In this document: one piece after another, positions 43,697 to 51,614 of the stretch
How positions within the stretch are numbered: the stretch's first letter is position 1
Layout of the letters: every line of letters begins with the position of its first letter
Assembly: GCA_014653385.1 (NCBI GenBank)
Contig: JACWER010000001.1
Span: 62,001 to 126,000, forward strand
DNA from: Pelagibacterales bacterium SAG-MED50
Lineage (GTDB): Bacteria > Pseudomonadota > Alphaproteobacteria > Pelagibacterales > Pelagibacteraceae
Length of the DNA stretch: 64,000 nucleotides
Direction of reading: 5' to 3'
The notes under the pieces: model-generated
What the model saw: only the letters and a program-made list of their open reading frames with translations
Told to the model about the DNA's origin: nothing
Database searches by the model: none
Made by a program: the position numbers and the translations under genes

Positions 43697-44743
43697 TTAT
43701 ACTAACGTTGTGATGTGGCCCATTTTTCTTTTTTCTTTTATCTCTTTTTTTAGATAATCAAAGAAGAATTCATTTTCTTTAAATTGAGTTAAATTTCTAT
43801 ACCCAGAGATTTGATCTCCAATTAAATTAACCATTTTTGCATTAGATAATTTTTTTAAAGGTATTTGTTCCAAACCACATACAGCTCTTACATGGTTTTC
43901 AAATTGACTGACGTTAAAAGCATTAATTGTAAGATGACCAGAATTATGAACTCTTGGAGCAATTTCATTGACATATAAATTGTCGTTTCTATCAATAAAA
44001 AATTCTACGCATAAAGTTCCTATATATTTTAGTTCTTCAGCTATAGACATTGCCCATTCTTTAGATTGATCAAAGATTTTTTTATCTATATCTGCTGGAA
44101 TTTTTGAAAATTTTAATATCTGATCTTCATGTTTATTTTCTATTGGTTCATAAATTTCATATTTTTGATCATTAAATCTAGTAATGATAATTGAAATTTC
44201 TTTTTTTAATTTAACCAACTTCTCTAGAATATAACCTTTAGAAAAATCAATGTTTAATGAATCAAACTCTTCAATAGTGTTTATAGGATATTGTCCTTTT
44301 CCATCATATCCAAGAGTTGTTGTTTTTAAAATACCTGGCAAAAGATCTTCAAGAGATTTAATTTCTGAAGCATTTTCCACTGATGCGTATCTTGTAGTTC
44401 TAATGTTTAAATTATTTATAAAATCTTTTTCTGCTAATCTATGTTGAATTAGTCTATTAACAGATGGTTTAGGTAAAACTGGTTTTAATTTATTAATTTC
44501 ATTTAATGTTTCAAATGGAATATTTTCAAATTCATAAGTGACATAATTAACTAAATTTACAAATTCTGTAATTTTTTCCTTATTATCATAACTTCCTGAA
44601 ATAAATTGATTACAAAAATTTTGAGCTGGCGCATCAGGATCGTCACAATAAATTATAGTTTTGATATTTAATTTTTTTGCAGAAATAGCAAGCATACTTC
44701 CAAGTTGGCCACCACCAATAATACCAAGTGTTATTTCTGACAT
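43697..44743 (-). CDS. purK: N5-carboxyaminoimidazole ribonucleotide synthase
   Basis: The 348-aa ATP-grasp protein starts with IIGGGQLGSMLAISAKKLN and holds VTYEFENIPFE, LKTTTLGYDGKGQYPI and NEIAPRVHNSGHLTINA, as in PurK. It converts AIR, bicarbonate and ATP to N5-CAIR in purine synthesis. One base separates it from purE, whose product acts next. Confidence 0.93.
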   Translation of the reverse strand: MSEITLGIIGGGQLGSMLAISAKKLNIKTIIYCDDPDAPAQNFCNQFISGSYDNKEKITEFVNLVNYVTYEFENIPFETLNEINKLKPVLPKPSVNRLIQHRLAEKDFINNLNIRTTRYASVENASEIKSLEDLLPGILKTTTLGYDGKGQYPINTIEEFDSLNIDFSKGYILEKLVKLKKEISIIITRFNDQKYEIYEPIENKHEDQILKFSKIPADIDKKIFDQSKEWAMSIAEELKYIGTLCVEFFIDRNDNLYVNEIAPRVHNSGHLTINAFNVSQFENHVRAVCGLEQIPLKKLSNAKMVNLIGDQISGYRNLTQFKENEFFFDYLKKEIKEKRKMGHITTLV

Positions 44744-44744
44744 T

Positions 44745-45236
44745 TTATTTAGGTTTTTTTTTAACAGATTTTGTTTGTAACAATCTAAGATTATTTAAAT
44801 TTTTTTTAACAACAGGATTAGTGTTTGCAATAATAGATGCAGCTAATAATGCGGCATTAATAGCTCCATCTTCGCCTATGGCTAATGTTCCCACAGGTAT
44901 ACCTTTAGGCATTTGTGCTATTGAAAGTAAACTGTCCAGACCTTTAAGTTTTTTACTTTCTATCGGCACCCCTAAAACAGGCAAAGAAGTCAAAGCTGAT
45001 ATCATCCCAGGTAAGTGAGCAGACCCACCAGCCCCTGCAATTATAACACCTATATTATTTTTCGAGGCAGATGATGCAAACTCATACATTCTTTTAGGAG
45101 TTCTGTGAGCTGAAATAATTTTAGTTTCAAAAGAAACCCCAATTTTTTTGAGAGTTTTTTCAGCAAGTTGCATAGTTTTGTAGTCAGACTGACTACCCAT
45201 TATTATTGAAACTTTTAAAGGTTTATTTTTTTTCAT
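44745..45236 (-). CDS. purE: N5-carboxyaminoimidazole ribonucleotide mutase
   Basis: The 163-aa protein has PurE motifs [47 protein letters not shown] and [19 protein letters not shown]. It moves the carboxyl group of N5-CAIR to give CAIR. It heads the purE-purK-GNAT operon. Length matches bacterial class I PurE. Confidence 0.95.
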   Translation of the reverse strand: MKKNKPLKVSIIMGSQSDYKTMQLAEKTLKKIGVSFETKIISAHRTPKRMYEFASSASKNNIGVIIAGAGGSAHLPGMISALTSLPVLGVPIESKKLKGLDSLLSIAQMPKGIPVGTLAIGEDGAINAALLAASIIANTNPVVKKNLNNLRLLQTKSVKKKPK

Positions 45237-45329
45237 GAGAAATAATAAATGTCTTATTTCAAAATTAGCCTAAAATTTCAATAAAATTAATAGTATTTGA
45301 AAATCATTTTGATTAAAGTTATTCAGAAT

Positions 45330-46295
45330 ATGAATTTTAAAATTGATAATTTACAATACTGCAACTGGTCTAGGAAAATTTTTGAGAATAATAGATTAGC
45401 AGGACTAGACGCTGTTCATGTAACAATTGTTTATCATGAAGATTTCCATGAGTTTCTAGAAGAAATAAAAAAATGGAAAACTCTATTTTCTGAAAACTCT
45501 GACTTAATATTCTTTGGGAGAGACTACAAAGATATTGAAAAAGCAAATTCTGAAAAAAAAACAGCAATTTTTTTTGGTTTTCAAAACTGTTCACCAATTG
45601 AGGATGATATTAATTTAGTTGAAAAAGTTCATGATCTAGGGTGCAGATTTATGCAACTTACCTATAACAACCAATCACTACTTGCAACGGGCTGTTATGA
45701 AAAAATCGATAGTGGAGTTACAAATTTTGGTCGTGAAGCAATAAAAGAAATGAATAGAGTGGGTATAGTCGTTGATATGTCTCATTCTGCAGAAAAAAGT
45801 ACATTTGATGCAATTGAGCTAAGTGAAAAACCAATAGCAATCACTCATGCTAACCCGTCATTTTGGCATGCTGCAAAAAGAAATAAATCTAATGATCTTT
45901 TAAAAACATTAAGTGAAAGTGGTGGCATGCTGGGTCTATCTTTGTATCCCCATCATTTAAAAGATAACACTAATTGTACAGTTGAAAGTTTTTGTGAAAT
46001 GATTGCTAGAACAGCTGAAATCATGGATTTAAAAAATATTGGTATTGGATCTGATCTTTGTTTGGATCAACCAGATACTGTTGTTGAATGGATGAGAAAT
46101 GGAACATGGTCTAAAAATAAAAATTATGGAGAAGGATCTAAAAATAAACCTGGTTTTCCAAAACAACCAGAATGGTTTGAGGATGCTAGAGGGTTTGATA
46201 ATATTGAAAGTGGCCTTAAAAAAGTAGGTTTTTCAGACAGTGAGACACATGGAATACTAGGAAACAACTGGTATAATTTTTATAAATCTATCTAG
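45330..46295 (+). CDS. peptidase M19 (membrane dipeptidase)-like protein, atypical metal site
   Basis: The track ORF begins with a TTG at 45297; I prefer the ATG at 45330 (MNFKIDNLQYCNWS), giving about 321 aa. Later M19 elements are visible: MSHSAEKSTFDAIE, PIAITHANPSFWHAA, MLGLSLYPHH and IGIGSDLC. The usual N-terminal HxD metal motif of renal-dipeptidase relatives is not seen; that region reads RLAGLDAVHVTIVYHEDF, and the central Glu region reads FFGFQNCSPIEDD. It is therefore a divergent branch whose activity may differ. Two bases separate it from a large unknown gene. Confidence 0.78.
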   Translation: MNFKIDNLQYCNWSRKIFENNRLAGLDAVHVTIVYHEDFHEFLEEIKKWKTLFSENSDLIFFGRDYKDIEKANSEKKTAIFFGFQNCSPIEDDINLVEKVHDLGCRFMQLTYNNQSLLATGCYEKIDSGVTNFGREAIKEMNRVGIVVDMSHSAEKSTFDAIELSEKPIAITHANPSFWHAAKRNKSNDLLKTLSESGGMLGLSLYPHHLKDNTNCTVESFCEMIARTAEIMDLKNIGIGSDLCLDQPDTVVEWMRNGTWSKNKNYGEGSKNKPGFPKQPEWFEDARGFDNIESGLKKVGFSDSETHGILGNNWYNFYKSI

Positions 46296-46297
46296 TT

Positions 46298-47959
46298 ATG
46301 AAAGTTGAGTTAAGAGATCCAAATACAATAATGAAATTGTCAAGGTTAGGATCCTTTCATCAGTCAAAATTATCGTTTTTAAGAAGTTTTCTAAGTGAGT
46401 TCAAAGATTGGGATTATAAAAGAGATTTATTCAATCTCGACCAAAATGGTTATGGAGAAGCAGTATATTCGTTTAAAAAAAAGGACAGAGTTTATTCGTT
46501 AATTTGTTTTGCTAATGAGATTAAAGACGAAGAAAGATCTGATAGAGTAATAGCTACAAAATGGGATGCAGCATTTACATTACACGATGGTGTTCCAAGC
46601 AAAGATGATATTGAAAGATTAAAAAATGAGGTTCCCAAACAAGAAGTAGGCAGACTTTCATTTAAAGAGTTAACTTTATCAAGAGCAAATAAATCTGTAA
46701 GAGTTTTTAATCATGTTGTCGAATGTTTAAGCGAGGGAAAACAACCTGATTTAAATTTGTTATCAAAAGTTGGTTATTTATACAGAACCACAGCAGTTTA
46801 TGGATCTGGTAAATTTGGACTTGCTGATAGGTTTAGAATTAAAAATAGAGAGGAAATCAATGGTCCTTTTAGATTAGAAATGATGTTGGTTTATCTTGTA
46901 AGACAATTTACTTTTGATCAAGTAAACCATGTTGCACATTATAAAAATCCAAAAAAAGCAGTGAAATTAGACAAACAGATTTGTAAAAATCTAGGTATTG
47001 GTAATTCAACTGGTCTTGGAATGGCTCCTTTTATAGTTAATCATCCAACATTATTAAATAATTGGATTTTAAGTAGAGAAACAGCATTAAAAAAAATTAG
47101 AGAAATTAAAATTGTTGAAAATGAAGATAGTGAACTTTTTAAAGACTGTGTGAAAAAATCTTTAAAAAATATTACTAGCTGGAATACAGATAGCGAATAT
47201 CAGCAAAACAAAATTAAATTATTATTAAAGGATGTGGAGAATTTTATAGATTATATTGAAAATAATTTTAATTTTAAAACTGAGTATCCATTTAACACGA
47301 TATATATGTGGTTAGAGCGAAATGTTTGTGAAGAATGCATAGAATACATTGTATCTATAATGATGGAGCCCTATAACAATATAACTGAGCCTTTGGTTTC
47401 TAATATGAGCTCTGACGAAGACAAATATTTTAACATCCCAACTAATCGAACCGTACAGGAATTAATTGTTATTATAGAAGCCAGATACTCAAATATTTTA
47501 AAAATTAATTTTGATCAAAAAGAAAATAATCAAAATTTCTGGTTTATATCTAAAAATAAAGAAGAACCAAGATTAGCAGATAGGTTTGAAGAACATGGGT
47601 CTGAACTTGAACAACCACTTGCAATCGCAAGAGATATAAAAAAACTTTATGAAAAATTATTATTAGAAAAGAATAATTCAACAATTGCTAAATTTTTATC
47701 ACTAAATTCAGAATTAAGACATGTTGTGAGAAGAGCTTTTATCATAGAAAAATTTCCATACTCAGAAATTCAAGATAATACAATTAGTAAAAGTATTGTA
47801 CCTATTGATATGCTAAGACTTAAACTATCTTTTTTTGGTGCATTAAAGTTTGACCCAAGATCAGATAAATGGTTAAGAATTTGCATGTTTCAAGGTGCAC
47901 CGTTGCCAAATGAATTAAGAAATTATGATGAGCAATGGGTATATAAAACTAGTAATTGA
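46298..47959 (+). CDS. uncharacterised conserved protein, 553 aa
   Basis: No domain is recognised. The protein is soluble, with no signal peptide. Distinct strings are KLSRLGSFHQSKLSFLRSFL near the start, ATKWDAAFTLHDG, VGYLYRTTAVYGSGKFGLADR and FRLEMMLVYLVRQFTFDQV in the middle, and FFGALKFDPRSDKWLRICMF at the end. The high density of conserved-looking aromatic and Gly motifs suggests an enzyme rather than a structural protein. It is sandwiched between the M19-like gene (2 bases) and a DUF3726-like gene (2 bases) in an apparent four-gene operon. Confidence 0.75.
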   Translation: MKVELRDPNTIMKLSRLGSFHQSKLSFLRSFLSEFKDWDYKRDLFNLDQNGYGEAVYSFKKKDRVYSLICFANEIKDEERSDRVIATKWDAAFTLHDGVPSKDDIERLKNEVPKQEVGRLSFKELTLSRANKSVRVFNHVVECLSEGKQPDLNLLSKVGYLYRTTAVYGSGKFGLADRFRIKNREEINGPFRLEMMLVYLVRQFTFDQVNHVAHYKNPKKAVKLDKQICKNLGIGNSTGLGMAPFIVNHPTLLNNWILSRETALKKIREIKIVENEDSELFKDCVKKSLKNITSWNTDSEYQQNKIKLLLKDVENFIDYIENNFNFKTEYPFNTIYMWLERNVCEECIEYIVSIMMEPYNNITEPLVSNMSSDEDKYFNIPTNRTVQELIVIIEARYSNILKINFDQKENNQNFWFISKNKEEPRLADRFEEHGSELEQPLAIARDIKKLYEKLLLEKNNSTIAKFLSLNSELRHVVRRAFIIEKFPYSEIQDNTISKSIVPIDMLRLKLSFFGALKFDPRSDKWLRICMFQGAPLPNELRNYDEQWVYKTSN

Positions 47960-47961
47960 TA

Positions 47962-48573
47962 ATGAGATCTTTAAGCGAAATTGAAACTGCAGTCAAAAGA
48001 GCAAGTAGAGCAGTTGGTTTTTCATGGGGTAACTCTGAAGAAGTAGGAAAATCTATACGTTTGTTGGAACTGTTTGGATTACAAGGGATTAAAAACTTAA
48101 ATCAATACTATGCAGATAAACAGAAAAAACAATTTGAAGATTTAAATTTAATTAGTGAAAAAAACGAACCATCATCAGAAGCTTATTGTCCAATCATTCT
48201 TGGAATTAGTTTTTTAGATCAAATTAAATCATTAGAAAATTTTGAGATAATTAGATTTGAAAAAATTGCATACCCAGTTATTTTTCTATCATTCTTAAGT
48301 AGAGCTTCAGAGATCAGTGGAAAAAAGATATATGCTAAATTTGATAAAAATGAAATTTTACTTAATTTGAATTTAAATATTTGTTCAAGTTTTTTTAATC
48401 AAGAGTTTCCTAAACTTGTAGATAAAGTTGAAATCAAATTTTTGAACAATCAAGACAATTTCACAGAGATAGAGTGGAATAGTCTATATAAATTAGCTGA
48501 AAATACTTTTGTAGAAGAAAGTGAAAGTTTAAAACAGGGAGCAGCAGGTGCTGGACTAACAGATAATGACTGA
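47962..48573 (+). CDS. DUF3726-like protein, about 203 aa
   Basis: The track start at 47956 is a TTG overlapping the previous stop; the ATG at 47962 (MRSLSEIETAVKRASRAVGFSWG) is more likely. The N-terminus with SLSEIE..VKRASRAVGFSWGNSEEVGK resembles the DUF3726 family of unknown function. The rest is helical with few conserved features and ends QGAAGAGLTDND. Its last 8 bases overlap the following 55-aa zinc-ribbon ORF, so the two are coupled. Confidence 0.7.
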   Translation: MRSLSEIETAVKRASRAVGFSWGNSEEVGKSIRLLELFGLQGIKNLNQYYADKQKKQFEDLNLISEKNEPSSEAYCPIILGISFLDQIKSLENFEIIRFEKIAYPVIFLSFLSRASEISGKKIYAKFDKNEILLNLNLNICSSFFNQEFPKLVDKVEIKFLNNQDNFTEIEWNSLYKLAENTFVEESESLKQGAAGAGLTDND

Positions 48574-48733
48574 TAATTTAGAAGATAAATATGATGAAGA
48601 AATTATTAAAGAATTAAATAATATTTGTGACGAGTGCAAGAAAGAGGATAAAAGTGTTTCGCAAAATTTAATTTTGACAAGTTACAAATTGTGTTCGTCG
48701 TGTAGAGTTTCTAAGACTATTTTTCCGATCTAG
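48566..48733 (+). CDS. 55-aa small protein with two CxxC motifs
   Basis: This ORF is absent from the track because of its size. It starts at ATG 48566 inside the end of the DUF3726-like gene (8-base overlap) and stops at TAG 48731-48733. The sequence has ICDECKKED and, 20 residues on, LCSSCRVSK, a zinc-ribbon-like pair of CxxC knuckles, after an acidic N-terminus (MTDNLEDKYDEEI). It likely binds zinc and may partner the two upstream proteins. The stop overlaps that of the convergent YIP1 gene through the palindrome CTAG. Confidence 0.7.
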   Translation: MTDNLEDKYDEEIIKELNNICDECKKEDKSVSQNLILTSYKLCSSCRVSKTIFPI

Positions 48734-49275
48734 CTAATCTGATTTACTGGGAGCATATTCATTCTACTCATTACAAAAGAAATAGACAAAAATGCAATTA
48801 TTAGAAAAGACAAAAATACAATTCCAAAAGATTTAATATTAGATTTTAAACCCAGCACCTGTTTCGTAGAGATAATTAACCCTGCAAAAATCCAAAATTG
48901 TGTAAGGAAAATAATTGGTATCATCATATTTGGTGTTACTGCAAAAAATCTAAGTAAACCAGGTGCGTGAGCAAAACCAACTGCAGTTAATACTTTTTTA
49001 AAAGGAACTTTTGTTTTTTTGTCCGGAAAAAGTTTAACTCCTATTACATATATAAAGATAGCCCAAACCAACCAAGTTAGAATTGATGTGAGTCCAGACA
49101 TTGCAACTGCTGTTTTAATAACAGTGTTTGCAGCTACAGCACCTGCAATTCCATCTAAGATCATTATAAGTCCAGCAAAATAAACTGAAGCTTCTCCAAA
49201 ATTTTTATTATCTGTGTATAGAGATTTATCTAATTTAATTGATTTAAAAACTATACTTAAAAATTCACCAAACAT
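48730..49275 (-). CDS. Yip1-domain membrane protein, 181 aa
   Basis: The protein has about five hydrophobic helices in the Yip1 layout: an amphipathic N-terminus (SIVFKSIKLDKSLYTD), then GLIMILDGIAGAVAANTV, LTSILTWLVWAIFIYVIG, the charged loop FPDKKTKVPFKKVLTAVGFAHAPGLLRF and two more helices. Such proteins are widespread inner-membrane proteins of unknown function. It is coupled (TAATG) to a 36-aa ORF upstream. Confidence 0.75.
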   Translation of the reverse strand: MFGEFLSIVFKSIKLDKSLYTDNKNFGEASVYFAGLIMILDGIAGAVAANTVIKTAVAMSGLTSILTWLVWAIFIYVIGVKLFPDKKTKVPFKKVLTAVGFAHAPGLLRFFAVTPNMMIPIIFLTQFWIFAGLIISTKQVLGLKSNIKSFGIVFLSFLIIAFLSISFVMSRMNMLPVNQIS

Positions 49276-49385
49276 TAATTTTTATTCTTTTTATTTTTCT
49301 GTGCTTTATACGAAACTAAAAGTGGAAATATTATTAAAGCAATCGCTATGATAATGCAAATTACGATTAAAAAACCTTTAGTCAT
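49275..49385 (-). CDS. 36-aa single-helix membrane peptide
   Basis: An ORF below the track cutoff begins at the ATG complementary to 49383-49385 and ends with a TAA that overlaps the YIP1 gene start by one base. It encodes MTKGFLIVICIIIAIALIIFPLL followed by a basic tail (SYKAQKNKKNKN), a single membrane helix with positive-inside tail. Stop-start coupling and good topology support translation. Function unknown; it may be a small partner of the Yip1 protein. Confidence 0.55.
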   Translation of the reverse strand: MTKGFLIVICIIIAIALIIFPLLVSYKAQKNKKNKN

Positions 49386-49393
49386 TGAGAAAA

Positions 49394-49420
49394 TGGGGGA
49401 GCTTTGATTTTGCTCCCCCA
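49394..49420 (-). terminator. intrinsic terminator after the DmdA-like gene
   Basis: On the minus strand TGGGGGAGC and GCTCCCCCA form a nine-pair stem with a nine-base loop, followed by TTTTCTC. It is 12 bases past the stop of the DmdA-like gene. The stem is GC-rich and convincing, the T-run only moderate. Confidence 0.85.
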
Positions 49421-49431
49421 AAATAATAAAT

Positions 49432-50790
49432 TTAGCCTTTTACAACTTCTCTAGTGTTTGCGTTGAATGACTCTTTAAATGGAATGTCTACTACTACTGC
49501 ATCAACAGGTGTTCCTGGAGTGTCTGAGTATTTTTCTGGTAAATGAACTTTATATTTAGTTCCAACTTTACCTTTTGGAAATCCATTTGCATTCAATGTT
49601 CCATCAAATGGTACATATCCCATTGCAATGTTTTGTTTTTTCTCTGGGTGATACCAAGGAGAGGTAATAAATCCTACTGGATCTCCACCACTCTCAGGTG
49701 ATACTAGCCAAAAATCAGGAGCATACTCTTCAATCGGTTTTCCACCTAATTCAAGCCCAACTAATTGAAGCTTGTACGGTTTTTTACCATCTTTAATTTC
49801 AGCACCCATTTTTTCTAAAGCAGCTTTACCAACATAGTCAGCTTTTTTAGCCCATTCACCTTTTCCAGATAATGAAACTTGATAACCTAAGTTACATTGG
49901 AAAGGATTATGCTGTTGATCCATATCTTGACCCCATGAAAGAATTCCTGCTTGAATTCTTCTATGGTGAGCAGGAGCAATAACCATAAGGCTATGTTTTT
50001 TTCCAGCATCAAGAACTGCATTCCACATATCGTCAGCGTATAACATGGAGTCTCTCAGATATATCTCATAACCAGCTTCTCCTGAAAAACCAGACTGAGA
50101 AATAACACAACTTCTTCCACCTACTTTTGTTTCTGCTAAACCGTAGAAAGGCATATTATCGAAATCAACTTGATCTCCACACAAATCTTTCATTAACGCT
50201 TTGGCTTTTGGTCCTTGTATTTGAACAGGGCTGACATCAATTTCTTCAATAGTACAATCAAATCTTCCATCAGCGTTTACACCTTGAAGGTACATACCAA
50301 TATCAGAGTCTGATAACGAAAACCAAAATTCATCTTCTGAAATTCTAAGAAGAATTGGATCATTTAAAACCCCACCATATGCATTACATAAGATTACATA
50401 TCTTGCTCTCATAGGAGAAATTTTTGTTGCATCTCTTGTTATTACATAGTCAGTAAATTTTTCTGCATCCGGACCTTTAACTCTGATTTGTCTTTCAACA
50501 GCAACATTCCACATAGTAACGTGATTTACAATTGCGTCGTACTCAACCATAGCTCCACCATCTTCTGGTTTTACGTAACCTCTTGGGTGATAAATACGAT
50601 TATAAACAGTTGCTCTCCAACAACCTGCTTGCATTGATAAGTGCCAATAAGGAGATTTTCTTACTCTTGTCGAGATAAGCATTTCAACTTTTGTTGGACC
50701 ACTTTGTCTTAAGTTATAAGGCACTGCACGATCCGATTGATCGACTGAAGTTGCCTGATTTAGTTTAGTATAGTCAAATTCATTAGACAT
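49432..50790 (-). CDS. DmdA-like THF-dependent demethylase (GcvT family)
   Basis: The GcvT-fold protein is about 452 aa from the ATG at 50790 (track start 50796). It shares with DMSP demethylase DmdA the strings NVAVERQIRVKGPDA, LNDPILLRISEDEFWFSLSDSDIG and GILSWGQDMDQQHNPFQCNLGY, plus the folate-loop region ISQSGFSGEAGYEIYL. Unlike DmdA (about 370 aa) it has some 60-70 extra residues at the N-terminus and differs at the folate loop. It overlaps a metF gene, which fits a methyl-THF product as in DmdA and LigM. Substrate unknown: DMSP or another methyl donor. Confidence 0.75.
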   Translation of the reverse strand: MSNEFDYTKLNQATSVDQSDRAVPYNLRQSGPTKVEMLISTRVRKSPYWHLSMQAGCWRATVYNRIYHPRGYVKPEDGGAMVEYDAIVNHVTMWNVAVERQIRVKGPDAEKFTDYVITRDATKISPMRARYVILCNAYGGVLNDPILLRISEDEFWFSLSDSDIGMYLQGVNADGRFDCTIEEIDVSPVQIQGPKAKALMKDLCGDQVDFDNMPFYGLAETKVGGRSCVISQSGFSGEAGYEIYLRDSMLYADDMWNAVLDAGKKHSLMVIAPAHHRRIQAGILSWGQDMDQQHNPFQCNLGYQVSLSGKGEWAKKADYVGKAALEKMGAEIKDGKKPYKLQLVGLELGGKPIEEYAPDFWLVSPESGGDPVGFITSPWYHPEKKQNIAMGYVPFDGTLNANGFPKGKVGTKYKVHLPEKYSDTPGTPVDAVVVDIPFKESFNANTREVVKG

Positions 50791-51562
50791 AACCATTCTC
50801 CTTCAACCACTTGTTTGTTTCCTTCAAGCCGCCGAATGTATAAATGTGGAAGTTATCAGTATGTGACTTAACTTTCCCAATTAGTTCATTAGGGTCTTTA
50901 GGTTTCAATAAATCTAACGCCTTAGTAAAATTAGATTTAAGAAAGTTAATGGAATTTTTCGCACCGACAATATTAGCAAACTTTATTAAGCTAGATATTT
51001 TCATTGGCCCAGTAATTCCAACATGCACTGGTACGCTTTGTTTAGAAACAAAATCAACAATAGGCTGACTATCTAATAACCATTGGGTTACTATGTAATC
51101 AGCATAAGGCTTTTTATCTATCATTGCTTTTTCTAAATTTTGTTCTGGTATATCTGGACTTCCTTCAGGATGGCCTGCGATACCAATTTTAATTCCTCCA
51201 AAAAAACCTGTTTCTAAAATTTGATATGAGCTATCAAACTTACCAACTGGTTCTCTGCTTCCACCAATTACTAAAGCTTGCGTAACACCTTGATCTTTAC
51301 ATCTTGAAACATAATCTTTTAATTCATCATCATTATTTATTGATCTGGCTGGAAAGTGTGGAACTGGATTAAAACCTTTTTTAACAAGGTCTCCTGATTT
51401 ATCAGCAGTCTCTTTATAATCACCACCAGGTAACATTGTAACATATACATCCTTTACAGCAGGTAAGGTTTCAAGGTCAGTATGAGGACCAATTTCTAGT
51501 GAAAAATTCATTTTTTCCAGATCATTATCCTTTTTAAAAATGCTGTCAAAGAAATTCAGCAT
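50783..51562 (-). CDS. metF: methylenetetrahydrofolate reductase-like protein
   Basis: The 259-aa TIM-barrel flavoprotein-like sequence carries MTHFR features: VPHFPARSI, DQGVTQALVIGGSREPVG, KIGIAGHPEGSPDIP, ADYIVTQWLLDS and VHVGITGPMKISSL. It is shorter than E. coli MetF. Its end overlaps the DmdA-like start, so both are made together; the expected job is oxidising methyl-THF to methylene-THF rather than supplying methionine synthesis. An internal ATG at 51511 is an alternative start. The first 23 bases overlap the longest reading of the divergent Rieske ORF. Confidence 0.83.
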   Translation of the reverse strand: MLNFFDSIFKKDNDLEKMNFSLEIGPHTDLETLPAVKDVYVTMLPGGDYKETADKSGDLVKKGFNPVPHFPARSINNDDELKDYVSRCKDQGVTQALVIGGSREPVGKFDSSYQILETGFFGGIKIGIAGHPEGSPDIPEQNLEKAMIDKKPYADYIVTQWLLDSQPIVDFVSKQSVPVHVGITGPMKISSLIKFANIVGAKNSINFLKSNFTKALDLLKPKDPNELIGKVKSHTDNFHIYTFGGLKETNKWLKENGYV

Positions 51563-51614
51563 AGTTCAAAATGGAAATTTGTTGCCAAAAATTAAGGCCA
51601 TGATAATTTTTTTT

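Noticed and set aside
49432-50790. Calling this gene DMSP demethylase dmdA outright
   Set aside because: Shared strings with DmdA are convincing, but the N-terminal extension and altered folate loop mean substrate identity is not supported by sequence alone.
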